Positions 11,331 through 20,800 of a stretch of 64,000 bases of DNA are shown in pieces. Within the stretch, counting starts at the first letter, position 1. Each line of letters begins with the position of its first letter. Source of the stretch: Diplonema papillatum (lineage: Eukaryota > Euglenozoa > Diplonemea > Diplonemida > Diplonemidae); contig JAPJBO010000310.1 of the NCBI GenBank assembly GCA_030068145.1, positions 171,757 through 235,756 of the forward strand, given 5' to 3'. The position numbers and the translations under genes were made by a program. The notes beneath the pieces were generated by a model, which was not told where the DNA came from, ran no database searches, and worked only from the letters and a program-made list of their open reading frames with translations.

Positions 11331-11849
11331 ACCCAAAAGAATGTGCAAAGGTTTTCTCGCATTTTGGGGGAATGTCGAAACTGCTTCGCATGGGGTGAAG
11401 GGCTGACACGGGCGAAGATATCGGTGCAAATTTCTTTTTTGACGGGTTCAATTTTTCTGCCAATTTTCCCGCGTCCTTTTTTACTGTCGAGCCCCAGTTT
11501 ACTCCAAGTACGAAACCCCTCAAAACCCCCTATGGAAGTGCAGTTTTTAATACGAAACGTGTTAATGTTTCATAGCTTCAGGTTCGGGGTGTTTCTTAAT
11601 TAACACGTTTTGTATTAAAACCGTTTCGTACTAAACACGTTTCATATTCAACCCGCATACGGTATTTTGGATAAAACGGCCTTCCGCGGAACATTTGGAT
11701 ATTTTTCTGGAAATTTTGTTTTTGAATTTATGTCTCCTCTGAGTGCCCGCACAGCAGTAGCTGCTTTACCCGGACGGGATTTTCTGTTCGGCTCTCTTGA
11801 TGTACACCCCGGACTCCCACTCCGGATTGCGGGGTAGTAGTTTTGCGGT

Positions 11850-11945
11850 CATTTGTGCGGTCGGCCTCACTCCCTCGATGCGGGAGTGGGACCTCCTCAA
11901 TGCGGAAGTGGCCACTCCCGCACTTTTTCACTCCCGCATTGACTT
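11850..11945. other. Hairpin-forming GCGGGAGTG repeats
   Basis: Direct and inverted copies of CACTCCCGCAT / ATGCGGGAGTG lie close together and could fold into a stem. No U-tract or other terminator feature follows. Confidence 0.5.
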
Positions 11946-12351
11946 AGTATATGGCTGCTGAAGTCCGGGGTGTAAGAAATGGTCAAATAAGAAGGCTACA
12001 CATCAGTGCCATGCAGCACAAAACGAACCAGGGATATCAATCAGATATACCGCACGAGCAACACCGCAGAACGCACCGCAGAAAAGCGCGGGAGTACAGC
12101 TCGTGGGAGGAAAGAGACCTTGAAATAGGTGAGCTTGTTGCCGTCTAGGACTCACGGGAGAGATGCAGAAGTGGAACAGCATGCCAGGCAAAAAGAAGGT
12201 TTCGCGTGCAACGACCACTCGCGCTCGTACGCTGTACGGGAAAAACTAACTCCATTGCGCACGCTCTAGGCGGAAGTCGGAGTGAACCGATCGACGTTGA
12301 CGAACAAAAGGCCAAGAGAGGCCGTCTATTGTCATTAAGAAAAAGGAGACC

Positions 12352-12597
12352 GTGATCCTTTTAGAACTGATCGAGCGAAGAACGAACGAACGGGACCGCT
12401 GTCACTTACTCGCTCGTGAGCGTGCTTGCGCGCGCGACCGTCACCCGAACTACTGGGTTAGCACAGAATGGGCTCGGAAGTGGTGTCGGAAGCACAACTA
12501 CGTACAGACGACTAAGACAAGCAGAGTACTGGATGAAACCCAGACGGAACAAAAGAAAGAAGAGATGCGGCCAGCTGTTCATGCTTTAATGGAGTAA
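12352..12597 (+). CDS. Short transposase-like DNA-binding fragment
   Basis: The 81-codon frame contains STEWARKWCRKHNYVQTTKT followed by an acidic helix. This resembles the second helix-turn-helix (CENP-B/Tc5 type: W..kF..rhnl...kt) of pogo-like transposases. The match is by eye and weak. Its position inside the inverted-repeat unit 9864-13737 fits a decayed transposase. No DDE catalytic region is present. Confidence 0.25.
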   Translation: MILLELIERRTNERDRCHLLARERACARDRHPNYWVSTEWARKWCRKHNYVQTTKTSRVLDETQTEQKKEEMRPAVHALME

Positions 12598-13443
12598 CGA
12601 TATCCGACAAAGCTGCGTCTTGAAATGCGACCATGCTGCGGCGCTTTTCATGCCATGCGACACTCGCCCCGAAAGGTACTCGTGATGTGCACATTGACTA
12701 TGGGCGACAAGCAAAGCGTTACTGTTGTGACTGGTGGGGCTGCGGACGGGACACCCATCCCCGTAGTACCAAGTGATCTTTGCGGGGAAAACGAGCCGGA
12801 TCATTCCCCAGGTCGCAGACACGAAGGGGTTCCACTTGACCTCGACCCCGAATAAATGGGCCAACACCGCGACAACAAAGCAGTACATCGACTGGTGGGG
12901 CTGCGGACGGGACCCATCCCCGTAGTACCAAGTGATCTTTGCGGGGAAAACGAGCCGGATCATTCCCCAGGTCGCAGACACGAAGGGGTTCCACTTGACC
13001 TCGACCCCGAATAAATGGGCCAACACCGCGACAACAAAGCAGTACATCGACTGGTGGGGCTGCGGACGGGACCCATCCCCGTAGTACCAAGTGATCTTTG
13101 CGGGGAAAACGAGCCGGATCATTCCCCAGGTCGCAGACACGAAGGGGTTCCACTTGACCTCGACCCCGAATAAATGGGCCAACACCGCGACAACAAAGCA
13201 GTACATCGACTGGTGGGGCTGCGGACGGGACCCATCCCCGTAGTACCAAGTGATCTTTGCGGGGAAAACGAGCCGGATCATTCCCCAGGTCGCAGACACG
13301 AAGGGGTTCCACTTGACCTCGACCCCGAATAAATGGGCCAACACCGCGACAACAAAGCAGTACATCGACTGGTGGGCGAAGATGGTGAGGGCGCAAGAAA
13401 CGGTTCCATCAGCAAGCGCTTTTCCTTCTGCGAATCGAACCAT
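12586..13443 (-). CDS. Repeated 53-residue membrane-like module, four copies
   Basis: On the minus strand a 285-codon ATG frame consists of a 25-residue lead, four nearly identical 53-residue repeats and an unrelated tail. The DNA repeat is 159 bases (copies begin at 12731, 12892, 13051 and 13210 on the + strand). Each repeat has two hydrophobic stretches (YCFVVAVLAHLFGVEVKW and ATWGMIRLVFPAKITWYY). The HLFG-V-W stretch recalls the C-terminal region of family-2 glycosyltransferases, a low-confidence guess. The lead reads smoothly into repeat 1, so the array may be an amplified exon fragment. Confidence 0.35.
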   Translation of the reverse strand: MVRFAEGKALADGTVSCALTIFAHQSMYCFVVAVLAHLFGVEVKWNPFVSATWGMIRLVFPAKITWYYGDGSRPQPHQSMYCFVVAVLAHLFGVEVKWNPFVSATWGMIRLVFPAKITWYYGDGSRPQPHQSMYCFVVAVLAHLFGVEVKWNPFVSATWGMIRLVFPAKITWYYGDGSRPQPHQSMYCFVVAVLAHLFGVEVKWNPFVSATWGMIRLVFPAKITWYYGDGCPVRSPTSHNSNALLVAHSQCAHHEYLSGRVSHGMKSAAAWSHFKTQLCRISLLH

Positions 13444-13789
13444 CAGCGTCCCCGTTGCTTCCTAGTACCGGCCGCGAACCGAGACCCAGACCCGCTGGGT
13501 CGGAGCGTCCAAAGCGCTCTCAGCCTAGGATTCCGTGGCTCATGAGGCGCGGGGGGAAACCAGAGTTAGGGGGCGGGGGAATACGTTCTGGACTTAACAA
13601 CCGGAAAATCGCCTTGAACTTTGATCGGACCGGAAAAATATTTGGATAGGAATAATGTTTGGATAGGAAATATTTTGGATAAAATGGCCGTCCCAGAAAT
13701 TTTTGGATATTTTCCTATCCAATATTTTTCCGAAGACGGTATGTGAATAGGCAGTCACCACGTGGCGAATGGCTACCGTTTCCTGCAGA

Positions 13790-13930
13790 TATTGGAGCGT
13801 CTCAGCTAAAAATGCTGTCCAGGACGTTCCAAAGGAATGAAAGAGCAAACAAGGCACACACACACACACACGGGAAAAGGTTGCACCCAGCTGTCGAAGT
13901 GGATCCAGGCCGGGTGCTGCGACAAGGAGT
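13790..13930 (+). pseudogene. Decayed copy of phosphagen kinase exon 1 start
   Basis: This stretch aligns by eye with the start region of kinase copy 1. GGACGTTCCAAAGGAA...GAGCAAACAAG matches 14824-14855, and CAGCTGTCGAAGTGGATCCA...GACAAGGAGTACTTCT matches 15018-15062. The leader codons between them are missing, and a CA microsatellite has grown in the gap. The copy then joins the dispersed block at 13960. Confidence 0.8.
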
Positions 13931-13959
13931 ACTTCTCTGCCCCCGCGAAAGAGAAGAAG

Positions 13960-14235
13960 AAGAAAAAGGCCGCTCCTGGTCCAGGAACGTGACGGGCAAC
14001 CACAGCTTGCAAAGCTTGAGTCGGAGGCAGCTCAGTGCCACAACCCCGTCCGCTCTGCCCTGCGGCTGACCATCTCGACGAGCTTGTGTTCAGCGCGAGC
14101 GCCAAGCCCCAAGATGCGCCACGCCTTGATGCTTTAGTTTGGGAAATCGGTAGCCACTTGACCCGTAGGCCCGTGGCTCTGCAGTACCGCCGAACACGTG
14201 AAGCTTGGCTCCCGTGTAGCAGGCTTTCCCTGGTA
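13960..14235 (+). repeat. Dispersed 270-bp repeat, copy 1
   Basis: It is about 95% identical to 44310-44580, and the first 75 bases recur at 17225-17300. It begins near GGCCGCTCCTGGTCCAGGAA. Short frames are open on both strands but differ from host codon bias. The nature is unknown; it is conserved enough to be a recently active element. Confidence 0.75.
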
Positions 14236-14599
14236 CCCCGGTAGAACTGCCTAGAAGAAAGGGAAAAGTAAGAACAATCGTTCCCCCCCCGGTAAAAAAA
14301 GATAAGTGCGTTTCAGCGAGTCGCAGTTACAAGCGGGGCGGGCGCCCGAGTTGTTTGTTAACTGATTGCTCAAACACGGTTATTACGGGCGTTCAGACCA
14401 CCAGATCGGGAGCTGAGCATGCCGTGGGACCCCAATATGGCCCAATAGACTCCCACCGTACCGGAAGCGGCTCGTGCACTTCTCTGCACCGCCGGTGTAC
14501 GTGTTGTTCAACATGCTGCACTTGGAAAGATGCCGTGGATCTGACGGCAAACTCCGGAGAATTCGGAAAACCGTACACCGCGAGAGTAGGAGAAAGTAG

Positions 14600-14715
14600 A
14601 AAAGGGAACCTAGAGTTTTCGTTGACCGCGCTACACCCTGAGCCCAAATCCTGGATGATCAATCGAAGGTCCTACTTGGGCGTTTCAGTTTCCTCACACA
14701 TTTCATGTGGCTAAA
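14600..14715 (+). repeat. Dispersed repeat CTAGAGTTTTCGTTGACCGC
   Basis: Copies share a core running to CCCTGAACCCAAATCCTGGA and often a tail with GGCGTTTCAGTTTCCTCACA. Others are at 44595-44710, 44750-44790, 59455-59595, 60955-61020, 61450-61515 and 61940-62005, and inverted near 39335-39440 and 49150-49275. Three of them sit inside the 492-bp tandem units upstream of the PH exon. Confidence 0.8.
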
Positions 14716-14879
14716 AAAAGAATCACACAAAAGGTCGAAAGCCACCAAACCGTACGCCCGTTCGGGATCGTCGGAAACACAATTCGGAGCTTTGAAGAAG
14801 ATCCGAACACTTGACCTCTCGTCAGGACATTCCAAAGGAAAACAAAAAGAGCAAACAAGACTTACACGCGGAAAAGAAA

Positions 14880-17800
14880 ATGACCGCTTCCACCCGGGCT
14901 GTGTTGCGTGCTGTTGGTGTTGGGGCGGCAGGGTTCGCTGTGGCCAGCACCGCGAAGGACGCCAGCGCGCTCTCCGGCGACTACCCGCCGAAGGGGCTCT
15001 CGCACGGCGTACGCCAGCTGCCGAAGTGGATCCAGGCCGGGTGCGGCGACAAGGAGTACTTCTGCCCCGAGAAGAACGCGGTGTTCCCCGCAGACTTCAC
15101 GCCCGACCAGATGCCAGACCTCAGCGGGCACTCGAACTTCATGGCCGAGGCGCTGCGCGAGCACCCGGAGGCCTACCAGAAGTACAAGGACGTCTACACC
15201 AAGAACGGCGTCGGCCTCGCCAAGTGCATCAAGACGGGCGTCGACAACCCGGGGCACCCTATGATCAAGACGTGCGGCATCGTCGCCGGCGACGAGGAGT
15301 CTTACACGGTATGCGTTCGCTCGAGAGAAAGCAGGAAAACTCAATGGTACCATTCTTGGCGTGATGATGAGAAGGGGATGTTAAGTTTTCTACTGTGGAT
15401 CACACCAATTATGTCCAGAAACCCCATGGTAAAAGCAAGAACCCTTAAAATAGACTAATTTCCTAGGGCAAAACCCTTGTTTGAAGTGGGAAATATGGGC
15501 ACAAAATTTGTTTTGAGTGGATTGTAAGGGAATTTTCTGTGGGATCGTTGCTCACGCAGCACGCACAAAAGGAAGGGAAAACTCGTTCAGTAGTCATTCA
15601 TGAATCAACCGAATCCATGCTAACTTGCGAGATGGCAGAAAAGGTCTCACCAACGTTGGTGGAGTCTCTTTGGGGGAAAGGGAGGGTGGGCAATTTCAAC
15701 CGTTAGCTGGCTAGGAGAAACAACCCACTACCTGTGTTGTTCGTACGTGCACTTCCGTACCTCCTCTGTACACAATTCCCTCAGTGGGGTACTGCACGTA
15801 TTCCACCCCTACATACCGCTCACTCAAAGGCACGAGAGGATATTGCAAATAAATGAAGCTGTCAACGAAAAGCAAAAGAACCAACCAACCATATCTACGC
15901 ATTTCTTTGGTTGCACAAGAGCGAAGATCTTTTAAGATTGATGCTTTTTGGACGAGTACAAGCGCTTGTACAAGGTTACTGCACCCAAAAATAGTTGAGT
16001 CGCAGCTCTTGACACGACAGATGGGAAAAAGAAGGTGGGTATTCGCATGATCAGACGGCGGTATCGTCGCCGGTGATGAGAGGTCCTACATGGTCTATGC
16101 CCGATACTATGCGGAACAACCCAAACAACTATGCGCAACTATGCGCATTAAACGGGTTTGAGAGCCTTCCGGCTACCTATCTTAAAGAGGATGGGAGATC
16201 TTTGAACTTGCGTCGTGGTAAGTATGCGGAACAACCGCGGATTTTTGCGGCACCACCCTTCCTCGTGATCTGAGTCCGGGTCCGACGGTTTGTGGTCTGC
16301 GCTTGACTCGTTTCTGGAGTAACATGCAGGGTCAAAACCTTGTGTCTTTTTTAAACGCTGCCGCGGGGCCGATGGACCCAGTGCTCCCGCTACGAAAAAG
16401 TGCGAGGAATTCCTCAAAAGCGCTTGTACAAGGTTACTGCACCCAAAAATATTGCGTCGTGGTAACTATGCGGAACAACCGCGGGTTTTTGCGGAACCAC
16501 CCTTCCTCGTGATCTGAGTCCGGGTCCGACGGTTTGTGGTCTGCGCTTGACTCGTTTCTGGAGTAACATGCAGGGTCAAAACCTTGTGTCTTTTTTAAAC
16601 GCTGCCGCGGGGCCGATGGACCCAGTGCTCCCGCTACGAAAAAGTGCGAGGAATTCCTCAAAAAAAAAGAGGCTGCAAAAAAGAGGGTGAGGAATTCCTC
16701 ATGAGGAATTCCTCACCTTTTTCCCGTTGGTATCGTTCGCCGGGGGGGCCGGAGGCCCCCATTTGGAAGACTCGGGTGCCCCCCTGCAACAGAAGCTAAT
16801 AGGCTGCACCAAACGCGAGAGCCTAGCGGGGGAGAAAAAAAATGCCTCACCCAGGTTTTTGGGTTTCCTCACTAAAAGTGAGGTTAGCGGGATCACTGGA
16901 TGGACCCCAAAAAAAAATTTGGAAATAGATTTTTTTGCTCAAGTTCATCAAAAAATACTGCAGTGTTGGTTCCAAAATTTTAAAATTTAAAAACCCAATT
17001 TTTTTCCGGAAAAGAATTGGTGGCCATGTACCAAAAAGACACAAGGTTTTGACCCTGCATGGTAAACTGAACCGAGAACCGGGAACCCCCATCTGCGACG
17101 ACAAATTAATTCGTGGGGTTTTTTGTAGCAGGGTCGACATGGGGCATATCCACTGATACCTTGGGGGCAATTTTCTAACCGCCATAGGTGACAATAGGGG
17201 CCTCCGAGAGCGGCATTGCAGAAAGAAGAAGATAAAGGCCGCTCCTGGTCCAGGAACGTGACGGTCAACCACAGCTTGCAAAGATTGAGTTGGAGGCAGC
17301 ACAATCCAAAGGAGAAGAGTTGGGGGGGAACATTCAAACCACTGAGAGGTACAACGTGACCTTTTATTCAGAATGATTCTCAAGGGCAATCCTGCTTCAA
17401 AGCTGGGGGTTCGCCCAAGCGCAAGTCACCGTCGTGTGCAGTCCTTCTGAACCAAACTTGCGGCCGTCCTTATGTACATTTTTTGGCGGGCCGTCCTCGC
17501 GATGGACCACTGCTGGTAGGTCACCATTAGTGTGTTGTGGTCGGATCATCCTTGTGTTATGGCTCATTTCTTTGCCGGCCATCTCTGCGAACCATATTTG
17601 GCCGTCCACCTCTGCGAACCATATTTGGCCGTCCTTGTGGACTCATCCGTGTGTTGTGGGCCGTGTTAGTTGTTTTCAGTTTAGTTGTGTGATAGACCCT
17701 TTTGGTGGATGAATCTTGTGTTCTTTAGTTGGGTTGTGGACTGCATTTCGTTGGTCATCGTTATGGACCAACGAAATATCTGTGAGCTGTATCCTTTGTG

Positions 17801-20800
17801 TTCTGGCTGGGGGATTCATCCGTCCCCTATTTCTGCATCCCTTTTCTAGACAACATCTCGTCGAAGAATAGTTGATGCTAGCATCAACCATGCGTGAAAT
17901 GCTATCACTCGATTGACCTGTTTCATCCACACACCGCTGCTATTGCTAGCGCTAGCGTTGGTTCTCATCTCGGTCAATTGTGTTCACGCGGTTTTAAGGC
18001 CACGGAGTTGAATAGAGTTGGATCCTTCGGACATGTATTAGCAATGGAGTTACCATTGTTATCCAACTGGGCTCAAAAGGCACCTTCCCCGTGCTCTGCC
18101 TAAACATTAAACTAAGTTTTTCCTTGAACGGGAAAATGCACGCAGTCTTTTATCCCCGAGGTTTTATTATCCCGCAATCGAACCAGGTTGTGATACCTAA
18201 GCACATGCACACCTTCTCCGGTAGCTCCCGCTTCAGCCGACTTCCGCGGCCGCGGTAGTGTCCTTCCGCACGGAGGCACACGGAAGAGCTCCCCCACTAA
18301 CCAGGGTGTTTAGGTCTTCTCATCTTGCAAGGTGGCCTGTGCTTCCTCACGGGCCCCGACGCACGCCTGCGTCCTCTTCATCCAACCCCTCTGTTTTTCT
18401 TTGAGAGGGATAAACACGCAGTCTTTTTCCCTCAGGCTTCATTGTCGCAAACGAATCACCGCGTGCATCGGGCGGCGCCCACAGCACGGAACAAAGCGCC
18501 CATGCGGGGCTTCAAGCTCATTAGACAATCGACGCATACCACACGAACGTATCAGGTTACCACACAACGTAAGCACACTCTCCCCGGTAGCTCCGGTCAG
18601 TTGACCTCCGCCGGGCTTAAAAGAGTTACCCCAAGTTTCCCCAAGTTGCGATGCCCCCCAAGCAGCAACAGCAGAACGCCCTGCAGAGGGACGCGGAGGG
18701 GCTGGCTCTCCTGGAGAAGCGCCTTCTCGATCTCGAGGCAGGCCTGGCCCGGCGTGAGGCCGAAGTTGAAGCCGCCGAGAGGGAGATCGGCGCTGCCCAG
18801 AAGAGGGCACGTGAGCAGGACGAGGCGGAGAAGGAGGCCAAGAGGCCAAGAGGCGGAGAGGAGCTACCGGGAGAGGGGGGGGTACCACTGATGCCGGCCG
18901 AGCTCATGCCCGGCCTGCCGAGGGCGAGGGCGGAAGAAATCTTTCTCGCCTTTGACGAGCAGGACCCAGGGTTCTGGGCGGGCCTGGGCCCGACGCTGCA
19001 GCGGGAGCTGGGCAGCCTCGAAGACGAGCGCGAGGTGCTCGCGCTGCTGGATGGCGCGGCAGTCGCGGGGCAGGACGTCGGCGACGATGACGACGATGAC
19101 GACTTCGCGTTCCTCGACCCGGAGCGGTGGAGAACAATGCAGCCGACGGCGGCAAACATGCGGGGTTTTGAAGATGCAGTCCGAAGGCTGTACAGGTTCA
19201 AAGGGAACCAACAGCTGCAGGACAGGCGGGACGATGTCACGGAACGGGTCCGTGACCTCGTCCGCCTGCGCCGCGGGGAATCCGGTCCCCCGAAACGAAT
19301 GTGGATCCTCCGCCTGGGGGGGCTCTTCCACTCCTACGAGGAGCAGAACGCGGAGTACGAGACCCGCGACCCCAGCGCAGCGCTAGTGATGCGCGACGTG
19401 CTGAGGGTGGAACTTCTGCCCGAGAGAGTGCGGCAGGCCCGGCGCCGGTTCACGGCGCAGTTTAAGGCGGCGCCCAAGTCGGTTCCGCCCCGCGCTCGGG
19501 GGGTCCCTCCGCGTCAGGCGCCGGCCTGCCGCAATTTCAAAGCAGGCAGATGCACAAGGGTGGACTGCCGTTTCTCGCACGGGCCCGTCTCCCGCAGGAC
19601 AAAAAACGGGTGACTCCCCTCCCAGAGAGGGGGGTTTGCCGCGTGGGAGAGGCGGGTCGCGGTTTTCGAGGGCGGCGCGACCTCGAAGAAGACGACGGCG
19701 CAGCGGGCGTCGATCGTGGCGTCGCTGACGCGGTTCACAGCCGTGGCGGGGTTGCAGGCGGCTCCCCCCGCGCTGAGAATCAAGGCGTTCGCGACCGCCA
19801 TGCTCGGCAAGGGCATGACACAGGAGCAGTTGGAAGCGTACGTCGCGAGGGTGCCGGGGCAGAGAGGCAGGCCGAGGACCGGCGAGATGCGCACGGCCTC
19901 CGTCGGCAAGTACGTCGAGGTGCTGGGGGCGAAGCTCGGGGTGCCGTCGGGGGATCTGGCGGCCATGAAGAAGGCCATCCTCAAAGCCAGGCTCGAGCGC
20001 AGGGAAGTGCCGGCGCATGCCCCCCCGATCACGCTGGAGCAGCAACGGACCCTCGTCGAGGGGCTGGTCAGGGGCGGCGACGAGCAGGTGACGGTGGCTG
20101 CCTGCCTGGCGTGGGCGGGAGCGCTGCGGATGGCGGACCTGCGGGCCCTGGCCCCGACAGACGTGGTCATCGTGGGGCCGGGTCTGCTCCGAGTTTCGTG
20201 GTGGACCACGAAGGAGGCGAGCCTTCGTATGAGGGAGTCAGAGGTGACTTACCGGGTCCCCCTGGGCGTGGCGCTGCGAGTAAGCAGGTGGGTGCAGCGG
20301 GGGGCTCGCTTCACCGAGGCCACGACGAGGAAGCTGTTGCGGGAAGCGAGGAAGCTGTTCCCGGTTTGTGCAGAGCACAGCTGGAAGAGAGGGGCGCTCC
20401 AGCACCTGGCCAGAAGCGGGGCGGGCTGGGAGGACCTCCTGCTCATGGCCCGTCACCAGTCCAAGGACACGTTGAAGCGTTATCTCTGGGGCTGCCTGAC
20501 CCCGGACAGCGTGAGGACGGCTCGCGCGTCGCTGCTGCTCCACACGCCGGTGAGCGGCGACCTGATGGCGTGCTCAAGGTGAAGGGTGCGGCCAGGACGA
20601 GCACGTTCTGCCCCGAGTACGCACAGGACCTGAAGAGCTCGCATCCCCTGCGGGACTGGGCAAACAGCCGCCATCCCGGGGCAGCCGGGTATCTGGACCG
20701 CCTGCTCGCATGGGGGGAAAGCCGGTTACGGGGCGACATGGGCGAGCAGAGCGAGGCCGACTTCGACAGGGCGGTGACCTTGGAAGACTGGCTGCTGCGC

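Larger units (their letters stand above)
9925..11675. repeat. Inner inverted-repeat pair, foldback-like
   Basis: The left end TACCGTATGCGGGTT near 9927 and following about 90 bases recur inverted at 11541-11672. Each arm is itself partly palindromic because TACGAAACGTGT and ACACGTTTCGTA both occur in it. The pair encloses the frame at 10018 and the 204-bp array. Confidence 0.65.
9864..13737. mobile_element. DNA-transposon-like unit with 31-bp terminal inverted repeats
   Basis: Positions 9864-9894 and 13707-13737 are perfect 31-base inverted repeats, outer end GTCTTCGGAAAAATATTGGA. Subterminal TTTGGATAGGA repeats lie just inside both ends (9885-9925 and 13628-13680). The interior holds a second, nested inverted-repeat pair, a 204-bp tandem array, a short transposase-like frame and a 159-bp tandem array. 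I could not define a target-site duplication, so this may be one element or two related nested ones. No intact transposase is present, so it would be non-autonomous or decayed. Confidence 0.6.

Noticed and set aside
18626-19240. Long minus-strand frames antisense to gag and RT-RNase H
   Set aside because: These mirror codon bias of the sense genes and have Arg/Ser/Pro-rich composition without motifs. They also rule out an inverted recombinase as in Kangaroo-type elements.
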